Below are positions 35,548-45,195 of a stretch of DNA of 64,000 nt, piece by piece. Made by a program: the position numbers and the translations under genes. Below the pieces are notes generated by a model that was not told the origin of the DNA, searched no databases, and saw only the letters and a program-made list of their open reading frames with translations. The stretch is from Pseudomonadota bacterium (lineage in GTDB: Bacteria; Desulfobacterota; Desulfobacteria; Desulfobacterales; JAHIVH01), in NCBI GenBank assembly GCA_018816735.1, contig JAHIVH010000047.1:18173-82172 (forward strand). Reading direction: 5' to 3'. Position 1 is the first letter of the stretch; every line of letters begins with the position of its first letter.

Positions 35548-36903
35548 TTATCTGTCCTGCCCTTTTTTCCTGAGCGCGAGCCATGCCTCCAGGCGTTGTT
35601 TGACGATTTTTTCATAGCCTCTCTCGGTCGGCAGATAAAATCTATCCCCTTTAAGGGATTCCGGCAGGTGTTCCTGTGCCACAAAACCCTCTTTATAATC
35701 ATGGGCATATTTATAGCCCTTTCCATATCCCAGGTCTTTCATCAAACCGGTGGGGGCGTTTCTGATATGATGGGGCACAGGAAGCGACCCGGTATTCCGG
35801 ATAACGTCTTTTATTTTATTATAGGTTGTATAGATGCTGTTGCTCTTCGGTGCTGTTGCAAGATAGACAGCCGCTTCCACAAGGGCCAGTTCGCCTTCAG
35901 GATATCCCAAAAACCGATAGGCTTCCATGGCATTCAAGGAAACAATCAAGGCATTTGTGTCAGCAATGCCTATATCTTCTGTGGCAAATCGCACCATTCG
36001 TCTTGCGATATAGAACGGGTCCTCTCCGGCTGAAAGCATCCTTAAAAGCCAATAGACAGCGGCATCCGGATCACTTCCCCGAAGGCTTTTGTGCAGGGCG
36101 GAAATCAGGTTATAATGTTCTTCTCCTGACTTGTCATAGAGAAGCACTTTTTTCTGAAGAATTTTTTCGATTGTGTCAAGCTCCACCCTGATTCCTTCTG
36201 CGGCGCCATCTTCAACCGATTCATCAACTTTCGCCTGAAAGGCAACCATCTCAAGACTGTTCAGCGCCGCCCGGACATCACCGTCAGCCATCTTCACAAT
36301 GCACATCAACGCATCGTCCGAAAAAGACACCGCTTCCTTCCCAAGGCCCCTTTCTTCATCCTTCAAAGCCCTTAAAAGAACGGTCTTCATATCTTCCGGA
36401 GATAATGCATTTAACGTGATGACCCGGCATCTGGACATCAGGGCGGGAATGACTTCAAAAGAGGGATTTTCCGTTGTGGCACCAACAAGGGTGATCAGGC
36501 CGCTTTCAACATGGTGAAGAAACGCATCCTGCTGGGATTTGTTGAACCGGTGTATCTCGTCCACAAATAAGATGGTTCTTTTGTCAAACAGGTCCTTTTG
36601 CTTTTTGGCATCATCAATGATGGCGCGGATATCCTTCACACCTGAGAGTACCGCTGATATTTGAACAAAAAAGGACCGGGTTTCATTTGCAATGATATTG
36701 GCAAGGGTTGTTTTTCCGCAACCCGGAGGCCCCCAGAGAATCATCGAAAAAAGACTGTCTTTTAAAATAGCGTTTCGAATGAGCGTCCCCTTGCCTGCGA
36801 TGTGGGTCTGCCCGATAAATTCATCAAGATTTTGCGGTCGCATTCTTTCGGCAAGTGGCCGGCCAATGTTCTTTTTAGCTGCCCTGTGCTCGAATAGGTC
36901 CAT
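35548..36903 (-). CDS. rarA: Replication-associated recombination protein A (AAA ATPase)
   Basis: 451 residues, normal RarA/MgsA length. Starts with a PLAERMRPQNLDEFIGQ clamp-loader-like motif, Walker A WGPPGCGKTTLANIIA, Walker B ILFVDEIHRFNKSQQDAF, sensor GATTENPSFEV, and the family C-terminus with YKYAHDYKEGFVAQEHLP. The protein acts at stalled replication forks. Its ATG overlaps the stop of der by one base (TAATG), so der and rarA are translationally coupled. Converges with the subtilisin gene. Confidence 0.96.
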   Translation of the reverse strand: MDLFEHRAAKKNIGRPLAERMRPQNLDEFIGQTHIAGKGTLIRNAILKDSLFSMILWGPPGCGKTTLANIIANETRSFFVQISAVLSGVKDIRAIIDDAKKQKDLFDKRTILFVDEIHRFNKSQQDAFLHHVESGLITLVGATTENPSFEVIPALMSRCRVITLNALSPEDMKTVLLRALKDEERGLGKEAVSFSDDALMCIVKMADGDVRAALNSLEMVAFQAKVDESVEDGAAEGIRVELDTIEKILQKKVLLYDKSGEEHYNLISALHKSLRGSDPDAAVYWLLRMLSAGEDPFYIARRMVRFATEDIGIADTNALIVSLNAMEAYRFLGYPEGELALVEAAVYLATAPKSNSIYTTYNKIKDVIRNTGSLPVPHHIRNAPTGLMKDLGYGKGYKYAHDYKEGFVAQEHLPESLKGDRFYLPTERGYEKIVKQRLEAWLALRKKGQDR

Positions 36904-38300
36904 TACTGTTTTTTCTTTCTCTGTTTTTTACCTCTTTCCTGTTTCTCATATTTGCTAAAATCAATTTTACCCGTTCTCTGTTTAAAAATCAGCCGGATAG
37001 GTGTTTTATCCAGTTTCGCCTGCTCTCTGATCTGATTTATCAAATATCTTTCATAAGAAAAATGAACTGATTCCGGAAAGTTTACAAAACAGACAAATGT
37101 CGGTGGTTTGGATGCCACCTGTGTGGCATAATAAAACTTCAGCCGCTTCCCTTTGTGAAGCGAAGGTTCGGTCCTCTCGATGGCCTTCTCAATAATTCTG
37201 TTTAACTGGCCGGTGCCGATTCTAAAAGAATATTGCCCGTACACTTCGTCTATCAGATTGAAAATTCGATGCACCCGTTGACCGGTCAAGGCGGAAATTG
37301 TCATGGCAGGTGCAAAATTCAAAAATTTCGCCTCCATCCGTAAATGCTCATAATAGGCTTTGACCGTCTTGTCATCCTTTTCAACCCGGTCCCATTTGTT
37401 CAACAGGAAGATAGAGCCGCATCCCCGTTCATGCGCATAACCGGCAATGGTGATATCCTGTTCTGTAATCCCTTCTTCCGCGTCAATAAGAATCAAGGCA
37501 ACATCGCATCGATCAAGGCTTTTCAAGGATTTTATTACGGAAAACTTCTCTATCTTTTGGGACACTCTGGCCCTTCTCCTGATGCCTGCTGTATCGATCA
37601 GGCAATATGCTGTTTCACCAAACGTGAATAAAGAGTCCACCGAATCCCTGGTGGTGCCGGCCACATTGCTCACAACCAACCGGTTTTCACCCAAAATCTT
37701 GTTGATCAGGGATGACTTCCCCACATTAGGCCGCCCCACAACTGCGATCTTAACGATTTCATCTTTTTTTTCCGGGATATCCGACAGATCTTCAACAGGC
37801 ATATCTTTTTTGAAATGATCCACCAGAGCATCCAGAAAATCCATCATCCCATAGCCATGTTCTCCGGATACCGGGAATAAGGCTTCAATGCCCAGGGCAT
37901 GAAATTCATAAAGGTTCTCTTCCAGATGTTCACCGTCAATTTTATTGACCACATAAAAAACCGGTTTTTCAACTGCCCTTAAAATATCCACAAGATCTCT
38001 GTCAAAAGGAGATATGCCTGACTTGGCATCGAGTACAAGGACAACCACATCTGCCTCGGCAATCGCCTGATTCACCTGAAACCGTATTTCATCTGCAAAA
38101 TCATCTGCATCTTTATCTATGAATCCGCCCGTATCTATCAGCATGAATTCAACATCATCAAAAGTTGCCTGCCCATAATGGCGGTCTCTGGTAACGCCTG
38201 GAAAATTATCAACCAGCGCGTCCCTTCTTTTTGTAATTCGGTTAAACAATGTGGATTTACCCACATTGGGGCGCCCTACCAGGGCAACAACTGGTTTCAT
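36903..38300 (-). CDS. der: Ribosome-assembly GTPase Der (EngA)
   Basis: 465 residues with two tandem GTPase domains: [12 protein letters not shown] and DTGGF in the first, [13 protein letters not shown] and [11 protein letters not shown] in the second, then the KH-like C-terminal domain with [10 protein letters not shown] and a basic tail. It works in 50S subunit maturation. ATG at 38300 is chosen over 38333 because family members start [12 protein letters not shown] and an AAAGGCG site precedes it. Followed by rarA with a one-base overlap. Confidence 0.96.
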   Translation of the reverse strand: MKPVVALVGRPNVGKSTLFNRITKRRDALVDNFPGVTRDRHYGQATFDDVEFMLIDTGGFIDKDADDFADEIRFQVNQAIAEADVVVLVLDAKSGISPFDRDLVDILRAVEKPVFYVVNKIDGEHLEENLYEFHALGIEALFPVSGEHGYGMMDFLDALVDHFKKDMPVEDLSDIPEKKDEIVKIAVVGRPNVGKSSLINKILGENRLVVSNVAGTTRDSVDSLFTFGETAYCLIDTAGIRRRARVSQKIEKFSVIKSLKSLDRCDVALILIDAEEGITEQDITIAGYAHERGCGSIFLLNKWDRVEKDDKTVKAYYEHLRMEAKFLNFAPAMTISALTGQRVHRIFNLIDEVYGQYSFRIGTGQLNRIIEKAIERTEPSLHKGKRLKFYYATQVASKPPTFVCFVNFPESVHFSYERYLINQIREQAKLDKTPIRLIFKQRTGKIDFSKYEKQERGKKQRKKKQ

Positions 38301-38478
38301 ATGTAACACGCCTTTATGCTTGGTTTGGTTCAAAGTTATTATTTTTCAAGTATTTTCTATAAGGCTTTATATTAAATATCAAATGAATTCGCTTTTTATC
38401 AGATAAATATCATCTTGCCCGGCTTTCGGATTTCATGCTACACAAATATATTAACAACTTTTTAACGACAGGTGACAA

Positions 38479-39123
38479 ATGGCCTTAAAAGTCAATGAAA
38501 TATTCCACAGCCTTCAGGGTGAATCCACTTTTACGGGAATGCCTTGCGTTTTTGTAAGGCTTTCCGGCTGCAATCTCAGGTGCTCCTACTGCGATACAGG
38601 GTACGCTTATGCCCATGGCACGCTGATAGATATAGAAGAGATCATGGACATGGTATCCCATCACGCATGCAGGCTCGTTGAAATCACAGGTGGAGAACCT
38701 CTGATTCAGGAAGAAACGCCTGCGCTGGTAAAAACCCTTCTTGATAAAGACTTCACTGTGCTCATGGAAACAAACGGAAGTATGCGAATTGATCTGGTCG
38801 ATGAGAAATGCATCAAAATCGTTGACATGAAATGCCCTTCAAGCGGCGAATCGGAAAAAAATGATACAGAAAATCTAAAACGGCTTTCTGCAAAAGACCA
38901 GCTCAAATTTGTCATCGCGGATAAAAATGACTTTCACTTTGCGGTAGCCATGGTTAATCAGTTAAACCATAAAATTCCCGGCGGAAATATCCTGTTTTCT
39001 CCTGTCGCAGGAACCCTGGAACCTCCCCGGCTGGCAGCCTGGATTCTCGAAAATAAACTCACTGTGAGATTCCAGATTCAACTCCATAAAATTCTGTGGC
39101 CCAATATCGATCGGGGTGTGTGA
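38479..39123 (+). CDS. queE: 7-carboxy-7-deazaguanine synthase
   Basis: 214 residues. Radical SAM motif CNLRCSYCDTGYAY in the N-terminal third and the EIFHSLQGESTFTGMPCVFVR start typical of QueE. The TGGEPLIQ glycine motif follows. It converts 6-carboxytetrahydropterin to 7-carboxy-7-deazaguanine on the queuosine/preQ0 pathway. The queC gene begins four bases after its stop, so they form an operon. No preQ1-type riboswitch could be recognised in the 145-base upstream region. Confidence 0.95.
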   Translation: MALKVNEIFHSLQGESTFTGMPCVFVRLSGCNLRCSYCDTGYAYAHGTLIDIEEIMDMVSHHACRLVEITGGEPLIQEETPALVKTLLDKDFTVLMETNGSMRIDLVDEKCIKIVDMKCPSSGESEKNDTENLKRLSAKDQLKFVIADKNDFHFAVAMVNQLNHKIPGGNILFSPVAGTLEPPRLAAWILENKLTVRFQIQLHKILWPNIDRGV

Positions 39124-39126
39124 CAC

Positions 39127-39828
39127 ATGGAATCCGACAGGAAGAAAGCGGTTGTTCTATCAAGCGGGGGTCTTGACTCCACTACGGCAATGGCTGTCGC
39201 TAAAAATGAGGGCTTCGACATTTTCAGCCTGAGTTTTTTTTATGGACAAAGACACCATCATGAACTCAAAGCAGCAGAACGCGTAGCTGCTTTTTTCAAT
39301 GTGAAAAAACATCTTGTCATCCATACGGACCTCAATAAAATAGGTGGATCTGCCTTGACAGATGATATTGATGTGCCCAAATCAGACGACTCCGTTATCA
39401 AAAACGAAGGAATCCCTGTGACGTATGTGCCTGCGAGAAATACCATTTTTCTGGCCTATGGGATGGCGTGGGCGGAAGTTCTGAATGCATCGGATATTTT
39501 CATTGGCGTCAATGCAGTTGATTACAGCGGCTATCCGGATTGCAGAAAAGAATTTATCGATGCCTTTGAAAAAATGGCCAGACTGGCGACGAAAACAGGG
39601 GTTGAGGGGACCACGGCCCTCTCGATCAGAACACCACTCATCTCTCTGACAAAAGCGGAAATTATCAAACTGGGAACCTGGCTTGGGGTCGACTATCAAA
39701 TCACCCACAGTTGCTATGATCCATCGGAAAAAGGACTGGCCTGTGGCAGATGCGACAGCTGCATATTGCGGCGAAAGGGTTTTATGGTAGCAGGTGTAAA
39801 GGACCCCACCCCATACATTTCAAAATGA
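39127..39828 (+). CDS. queC: 7-cyano-7-deazaguanine synthase
   Basis: 233 residues. PP-loop [14 protein letters not shown] near the N-terminus, then the zinc-binding cysteines [17 protein letters not shown] close to the C-terminus and the [13 protein letters not shown] motif. QueC uses ATP and ammonia to form preQ0 from the QueE product. Four bases after queE. Other queuosine genes (queD, folE, queF) are not visible in the window. Confidence 0.96.
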   Translation: MESDRKKAVVLSSGGLDSTTAMAVAKNEGFDIFSLSFFYGQRHHHELKAAERVAAFFNVKKHLVIHTDLNKIGGSALTDDIDVPKSDDSVIKNEGIPVTYVPARNTIFLAYGMAWAEVLNASDIFIGVNAVDYSGYPDCRKEFIDAFEKMARLATKTGVEGTTALSIRTPLISLTKAEIIKLGTWLGVDYQITHSCYDPSEKGLACGRCDSCILRRKGFMVAGVKDPTPYISK

Positions 39829-39832
39829 GAGG

Positions 39833-40528
39833 CTATTCCTTCCAGAGATCCACATCAATGAGACCCAGGCGGGCCGCATACCGGACAAGCTCCATCGTGC
39901 TGTGGATATCGAGCTTTTTCATAATGTTCGCCCGATGATTTTCGACGGTTTTCGGACTGATAAACAATTTATCGGCAATTTCCTTGGGTGCTGACCCTTC
40001 GGCAAGAAGACGCATGACCTCCTGCTCTCGCGGTGTCAGGGAACCATATTCGGCATCGGTAATTTTCGCTTCTCTCACAGGGAGCTTCATCAATTTTTCA
40101 ACCACCTGATGGGACACGGAACTATCCAGATAATATTCGCCTTTCAAAACGGATTCAAGCCCCTGAACCAACCGGTCAGAAGCAGAATCCTTGGCCACAT
40201 ACCCTGTGGCGCCTGCCTGAAATGCCTCGGCAATGTAATCAATTTTTGAATGCATGCTGACAATCATCACACGTGTGGAAGGAACTGTACTTCTCATTTC
40301 ACTTGTCACCTGGATGCCGTTTATGTCCGGAAGAGAAATGTCAATAACAGCCAGATCCGGTTGCAACTGTTTGGCTTTTCTCAATCCCTGACGGCCTGTA
40401 CCGGCTTCTCCTACAACCTGAAACCTGCTGTCTCTCTCTACAATCGCTTTCAGGCCTTCCCGAAAAAGTGGATGATCATCAATAATAAGTATACTGTTTT
40501 TCTGCGTCACGTGTTGTCTCCTGAACAC
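39833..40528 (-). CDS. NarL/FixJ-type response regulator (orphan)
   Basis: 231 residues. Receiver with ILIIDDHPLFREGL, phospho-accepting Asp in LAVIDISLPDING and Lys in YVAKDSASD; C-terminal LuxR HTH with SLTPREQEVMRLLAEG, KEIADKLFISPKTVENHRANIM. Its stop is five bases from the queC stop (convergent). No histidine kinase is next to it, so its partner is elsewhere or it belongs to a multi-kinase network. Confidence 0.95.
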   Translation of the reverse strand: MFRRQHVTQKNSILIIDDHPLFREGLKAIVERDSRFQVVGEAGTGRQGLRKAKQLQPDLAVIDISLPDINGIQVTSEMRSTVPSTRVMIVSMHSKIDYIAEAFQAGATGYVAKDSASDRLVQGLESVLKGEYYLDSSVSHQVVEKLMKLPVREAKITDAEYGSLTPREQEVMRLLAEGSAPKEIADKLFISPKTVENHRANIMKKLDIHSTMELVRYAARLGLIDVDLWKE

Positions 40529-40565
40529 CCTTCATGATGAACAATTGTGGAATAGGAGATTTACT

Positions 40566-40724
40566 ATGAAATACAACGATTTTCCTGTCAATGAAAATTT
40601 ATTGACAAAAAATCTTGAAAACTATTCATTTCATAAAGGAAATGCTGAAGCAATATGGAAAAAAATGATGGATGATGGTTTCATAACCACGATTTGGTTC
40701 ATAAAAAAAACTTTAATAACCGTT
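40566..40724 (+). other. Possible short open frame after an AGGAG site
   Basis: ATG at 40566 follows AGGAG and encodes MKYNDFPVNENLLTKNLE and some 35 more residues before entering the antisense of the 40725-41000 gene, where the frame continues to 40883. Composition is protein-like up to about 40700. It may be a small gene, or the relic of one cut by the antisense neighbour. Weakly supported. Confidence 0.3.
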
Positions 40725-41000
40725 TCAGTGAAGCACCCGCTTTGTCACTTTATAACCAAATTCTTTTTCCAGTATATAGATGATCAACTCAAAGCAATAA
40801 TCATCGATAAGCGAGGTTTCCCATCCGATCTGCTCAAGCTCATAATTGACAGTTGCCACTGTAAAACTGCCACCTTCTCTTAAGAGATTGAACACATCGT
40901 AAATCAGATGCTGGATTTTTTTGGGTGGAATCCCTTTTGAAGACAATCGCCAAAACAGGCAGGTACACACGTTTGCGGTATCATATATTTCTTTTTGCAT
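40725..41000 (-). CDS. Small conserved-looking protein of unknown function
   Basis: 91 residues from ATG at 41000 with a perfect AGGAG site upstream; a longer frame to 41039 lacks one. It reads EIYDTANVCTCLFWRLSS, GGSFTVATVNYELEQIGWE and a C-terminal IDDYCFELIIYILEKEFGYKV. It is helical with a central TVNYELEQIGW segment resembling small regulatory or winged-helix-like proteins. Family not recognised. Upstream lies the 700-base intergenic region. Confidence 0.65.
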   Translation of the reverse strand: MQKEIYDTANVCTCLFWRLSSKGIPPKKIQHLIYDVFNLLREGGSFTVATVNYELEQIGWETSLIDDYCFELIIYILEKEFGYKVTKRVLH

Positions 41001-41704
41001 GAATAACTCCTGTATTCTTTCATAAATTCTTATTTGCATAAAAATTTACCGAAACCCCTACAGGAATAAAAAGCCGCAACTCTCCTCAAAACAATTAGGT
41101 TCCGGATACATATCACATCGGCGAAAATTACTTTTAAGTATTTAAAATTCCCAACATATTGTCCATAAGGGAAAAAATTCATTTTTTTGGGGCGAACCCC
41201 CGGTATGCGGGATTAAATCCCGGCCATTTCTTGCTGATTTAAAGACAGAAAATAACCGGCATACAAATTTATTCATAATGATTTTTTAGCCCCTTGACAC
41301 CCATTGCCAACCTCTATATAATGCGAAAACAGGATTAAGGGTAAGGGGGGTTTTGAAATTAGCATCAAGAAGGTTTGACCGTATTTCCGAATTTGATTCA
41401 GTGCTCAATCTCATCATTTTCGAATAATCTTATAACCGATGCCGTAATAAGGCTTAAATCAGGCCCATTCCGGTAGATTCACCATTTTCTGGCTATTTTT
41501 ATCGGGTTCTCAGGATGCGTACCGGAAATGTTATGCGGATACACCTTTTTTGTCCAGTAAAGACATATGATGGTAGATGATTCCAAGTATTTAAAAAGCG
41601 ATTAACACTATTTTTCCGACCGGCTAACTTTGTATCAGCAACAAACCTCATCCCTGTCTCTCAACGGAAAATAAACAATTATCAACCAATTATCGGAGGC
41701 GATC
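41001..41704. other. Long intergenic region with consensus promoter
   Basis: 704 bases without a supportable gene. It holds the perfect -35/-10 pair at 41294-41322 (rightward) and a small hairpin around GGGATTAAATCCC (about 41210-41222). The transcript would run about 375 bases before the next start codon, so a long leader or a small RNA may be present. No known RNA family recognised. Confidence 0.5.
41294..41322 (+). promoter_or_regulatory. Perfect consensus sigma70 promoter
   Basis: TTGACA (41294-41299), exactly 17 bases, TATAAT (41317-41322). Consensus in all twelve positions. The next coding region starts at 41705. Confidence 0.75.
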
Positions 41705-42379
41705 ATGAGTGATTTTTTAAAAAACCTTAAAATGAACAAAGACAGGACCAACGACTCGCGTCATCATCAGTCATCTTACAGAGATAATTACCATAACAAT
41801 TATGACAGAAGAACTGATGCAGACAGAAGATCAACCTACCATCGAAAATCGAACTACGAAAATCCAATGACATCCATGTCCAAAATGTTACCGGATATTC
41901 AGAAACTCTTGAGCGCTATCGCTGATAACCAGAAATCCCAGACTGATATTTATGATCGGATTACAACAGCAGAAGAAAACGTCAATCGATGTCTGTCTCA
42001 AATTTCAATGGCATTAAATATCATCGCCGCCAAAATGGCCCCTGAATCAGCAGACCGTCTCCTGAAAGGAGAAGAACCGGTTCCATCTTTCAGTGACAAC
42101 ACCGGTGAACCCAACCCTGCAGAATTTACAAAACATGACAAGGACAACGTGATTGATATCATTGTTCACATGCGGGATAATGGCGCCACATTCGAAATGA
42201 TCGCCCAGCATCTGGATAATGAGAACATCGCCACATTCTCAAACAGAGGGAAATGGCATGCCCAGACCATTCACCGATTATACAAGCAAAACAAAAAAAA
42301 TGATGGATTGACAGACAACAATGACCAAACAGATATGATAAATGAAGAAGATGAGGATGAACTGGGGCCTTCATATTAG
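41705..42379 (+). CDS. Protein with recombinase-type DNA-binding helix, unknown role
   Basis: 224 residues. The first 60 are polar, rich in Asp, Arg, Asn, Tyr and His (YRDNYHNNYDRRTDADRR). A central helix follows (MLPDIQKLLSAIADNQKS). Residues about 150-195 (MRDNGATFEMIAQHLDNENI, then SNRGKWHAQTIHRLYK) closely resemble the DNA-binding part of the serine-recombinase family, but there is no catalytic domain. The tail is acidic (EEDEDELGPSY). Length and lack of cysteines rule out a complete recombinase. A GGAGG site precedes the ATG. Possibly a DNA-binding regulator derived from a recombinase. Confidence 0.7.
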   Translation: MSDFLKNLKMNKDRTNDSRHHQSSYRDNYHNNYDRRTDADRRSTYHRKSNYENPMTSMSKMLPDIQKLLSAIADNQKSQTDIYDRITTAEENVNRCLSQISMALNIIAAKMAPESADRLLKGEEPVPSFSDNTGEPNPAEFTKHDKDNVIDIIVHMRDNGATFEMIAQHLDNENIATFSNRGKWHAQTIHRLYKQNKKNDGLTDNNDQTDMINEEDEDELGPSY

Positions 42380-42439
42380 CCGATAAAAAATAATACCGTT
42401 ACCTGGATTCTCACAAGACAGTTGTGATAGAGAAGCATT

Positions 42440-43828
42440 TTATTTTTTTTCAAGCCTGGCAACGGATTCAATATGGTAGGTATGCGGGAACATATCAACC
42501 GGCTGAACCTCTATCACCCTGTAATCATTTTTCAGGTGAAGCAGATCCCTTGAAAGCGTCGCGGGATTGCAGGACACATAAACGATTCGCTTTGCAGCCA
42601 TTCTGACAACCTGGTTTACGACATCCTGATGCATGCCGGTTCTTGGCGGGTCGATAATAATCACATCCGGCCTGACCGTCAATCGGGATATCCCATCACG
42701 AATATCTCCCTCTATAAACCGGCAATTGTCAATCCGGTTCCTGAAACAGTTTTTACGGGCATCTTCAACAGCACCAGGAACAATTTCCATCCCCACGATC
42801 TCTTTTGCCGCATCCGATAAAAAAATCGGAATGGTGCCGGTTCCGGAATACAGATCAAGCACCGTTTCACGCCCTGAAAGTTCAGCATAATGTTTTACGA
42901 TTTCATAAAGGCGCTCTGCCCCTTTTGTATTGGTCTGAAAAAATGAATTGGCCGAAATTTCAAATGTGTATGGACCAAGGTCATCAAGGATATAGGCATC
43001 GCCAAAAATTTTTTCCTCATATTCTCCGACAGCCACACCCGCTTTGCTTGATGTAATATTATTCACCACAGATGTAATTTCCGGATAAGACGTTACAAGG
43101 CATTCCGCAAGGGGTTTGATGACATCCGGCCGGTTATCTGAAGTTATAATATTGACCATCCAGGTATCCTTCGCACTTGAATGGCGAAGCATGAGGAAAC
43201 GATAATACCCCTCATGGGTTTTCAAATTATATACGGGCAGTCCGGATTCCCTGATATACGATCGCACCTCTCCCAATATCCGGTTGCCGAGTTCGGGTTG
43301 CAGGTGGCAGGTACGGATATCGATAATCTTGCTAAACGTTCCGGGAACATGAAGGCCAATACCAAAGCCCCTGTCCGTATCTTCATTTTCAAATTCATCC
43401 GGCAGAAGCCACCTTCTGTCCGAACATGAGAACTCCATTTTATTTCTGTATTGGAAAACTTCAGGAGACGGGATGACGGAATGGACAGGGATATCCTTCA
43501 AAAGACCGATATGCGTAAGGGAATCTGACACATGTTTTTTCTTGTATTCAAGCTGGCGCGCATAATCGAGAAACTGCCATTTGCATCCCCCGCAATACCC
43601 GCTGTAATCACATAGGGAATCTATTCTATAGGAAGACGGTTCAAGAATTTCAACCAGCCTTGCTTCTGCATAGCTTTTTTTCTTTTTGTAAACCCTGGCC
43701 AGTACCTTGTCAAACGGCACAGACTGATCGACAAATACGGCAAATCCGTCAACCTTTGCAAATCCTTTACCCCCAAAAGCAATATCGGTGATGGTCAGTT
43801 CAACAATCTGTCCTTTTTTCAGCCCCAT
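42440..43828 (-). CDS. rlmD: 23S rRNA (uracil-5-)-methyltransferase, RlmD/RumA family
   Basis: 462 residues. N-terminal TRAM domain, then the [4Fe-4S] cysteines Cys73, Cys79 and Cys82 (CDYSGYCGGCKWQ). SAM site VLDLYSGTGTIPIFL, and the catalytic YVSCNPATLSRDL with Cys420. This class methylates uracil C5 in 23S rRNA or tRNA; by sequence alone RlmC, RlmD and TrmA cannot be separated with certainty, so the symbol is provisional. Start ATG at 43828 matches the TRAM beginning. Confidence 0.9.
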   Translation of the reverse strand: MGLKKGQIVELTITDIAFGGKGFAKVDGFAVFVDQSVPFDKVLARVYKKKKSYAEARLVEILEPSSYRIDSLCDYSGYCGGCKWQFLDYARQLEYKKKHVSDSLTHIGLLKDIPVHSVIPSPEVFQYRNKMEFSCSDRRWLLPDEFENEDTDRGFGIGLHVPGTFSKIIDIRTCHLQPELGNRILGEVRSYIRESGLPVYNLKTHEGYYRFLMLRHSSAKDTWMVNIITSDNRPDVIKPLAECLVTSYPEITSVVNNITSSKAGVAVGEYEEKIFGDAYILDDLGPYTFEISANSFFQTNTKGAERLYEIVKHYAELSGRETVLDLYSGTGTIPIFLSDAAKEIVGMEIVPGAVEDARKNCFRNRIDNCRFIEGDIRDGISRLTVRPDVIIIDPPRTGMHQDVVNQVVRMAAKRIVYVSCNPATLSRDLLHLKNDYRVIEVQPVDMFPHTYHIESVARLEKK

Positions 43829-43966
43829 ACGTTTTATCCCTTAAAAAAAATACGTTTCAATAAAAGTCGATTTGCTTATTCACAGTCACTTATAGTATGG
43901 TATAAAAAAACAAAGCTCATATTCATACAGCATATGTGCAAAAATACAAATTAAATAAATCTGACC

Positions 43967-44716
43967 ATGGCAGACACCCATCAGCCCGACATTAAAAAAT
44001 TCGCCAACTGTGAACCGGTTTCATTCCTGTCAGACGGTTTCAGGTTAAAAGGCATGCTTCATTTGCCGCCTGAAGATGCGCCACCCTGTGTTATCGGTTC
44101 ACATGGCTTTCTAAGTGACGGCAATTCTCCGAAACAGATCGCGCTTGCCAATCACCTGAATCAGAAAGGGATTGCCTATTTCAGATTTGATCACAGGGGG
44201 TGTGGCACAAGTGAAGGTGTCTTTAAAAATGACATGACTTTTGTTGGGCGGTCAAACGATCTTGAAAATGCCATCCTTTTTATCAAAAACCGTCCGGATA
44301 TGGGTGAAAGGCTGGGTCTTTTCGGAAGCAGTATGGGAGGTGCATCCGTGATTTCTGTTGCCCCCAGATTCAATCCTGCCGCTATTGTCATACTGGCGGC
44401 GCCTGTCAGTCTTTCCACCATCAACACGAATCCGGAAAACCTTGCAACGCTCCCTCTTTCCGATCCTTCCTCACTTGAAACCAGATTCGACTTCGACCTG
44501 ACAAAGACACTCCATCATCTGAAAAACATCCTCATCTTTCATGGTGAAGCAGATCAGGTCGTACCTGCATCCAATGCAGATGAAATTTTCAGATGCGCCC
44601 AAAACCCAAAAAGATTGATCATTCAACAAAAAGGCGACCACCAGATGAGCGGCGTTCCCCATCAGCTTGAGTTTATCCGGGAAGCGACAAAATGGTTTTT
44701 CGAAAGGCTATTATAA
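43967..44716 (+). CDS. Alpha/beta hydrolase
   Basis: 249 residues, no signal peptide. HGFLSDGNS oxyanion-hole motif, nucleophile elbow GSSMGG with Ser122, Asp in GEADQVVPA and His in KGDHQM complete the triad. The family includes esterases and acyl-transferring hydrolases; the substrate cannot be told. It stands alone between rlmD (divergent) and a pseudopilin gene (37 bases downstream, same strand). Confidence 0.88.
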   Translation: MADTHQPDIKKFANCEPVSFLSDGFRLKGMLHLPPEDAPPCVIGSHGFLSDGNSPKQIALANHLNQKGIAYFRFDHRGCGTSEGVFKNDMTFVGRSNDLENAILFIKNRPDMGERLGLFGSSMGGASVISVAPRFNPAAIVILAAPVSLSTINTNPENLATLPLSDPSSLETRFDFDLTKTLHHLKNILIFHGEADQVVPASNADEIFRCAQNPKRLIIQQKGDHQMSGVPHQLEFIREATKWFFERLL

Positions 44717-44752
44717 TTTTTTTAATGCTTTAAACCGGAAGAAGAGGAAAGT

Positions 44753-45178
44753 ATGATTACGGAAAAAGGCTTTACCCTTGTTGAAATTATCGCCGTCCTT
44801 GTCGTACTGGGTGTGCTTGCAGCATTTGTCGTCCCGAAATTTTTCGCCATGCCGGAACAGGCTGAAATCAAATCCCTTCATATCGCTTTAAACGATATGA
44901 AAACAAAAGCCAAGAATGCCTATGCAAAATCGATAATAAATAGAGATGGAAAGGCAGATACAGATGATTATGACACATTCCAGGAGCTCGGGCTAACGGA
45001 TATCACTGAAATCCAAAGCACATACAAGGATTTTGCCGCAGGAGATGCGGGATGGGCGTTCCCGAATGATACCCATATTGAATACACCCTTGCAAACGGC
45101 AGCAAAAATACATGGGAATTTGTCCTGACTGTCAGCGACCCTGACAATCCACCGGAAATCGTTCTTCAGAAGCAATAG
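44753..45178 (+). CDS. Type IV pilin-like / pseudopilin protein
   Basis: 141 residues. N-terminal prepilin methylation motif KGFTLVEIIAVLVVLGVLA followed by the hydrophobic helix, with Glu at position 5 of the processed protein. The globular part is short (about 100 residues) with no cysteine pair. Cleaved by PilD-type peptidase and assembled in pili or type II pseudopili; no other pilus gene is nearby. Located 37 bases behind the hydrolase gene, and convergent with cinA. Confidence 0.85.
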   Translation: MITEKGFTLVEIIAVLVVLGVLAAFVVPKFFAMPEQAEIKSLHIALNDMKTKAKNAYAKSIINRDGKADTDDYDTFQELGLTDITEIQSTYKDFAAGDAGWAFPNDTHIEYTLANGSKNTWEFVLTVSDPDNPPEIVLQKQ

Positions 45179-45183
45179 AAGCG

Positions 45184-45195
45184 CTAACCGGTTAG
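45184..45195. repeat. 12-base perfect palindrome between convergent genes
   Basis: CTAACCGGTTAG overlaps the cinA stop codon between the pseudopilin and cinA genes. It may end transcription on both strands; function untested. Confidence 0.4.

Noticed and set aside
38334..38478. Possible preQ1 riboswitch upstream of queE
   Set aside because: No match to the conserved C-rich loop and A-rich tail of known preQ1 riboswitches.
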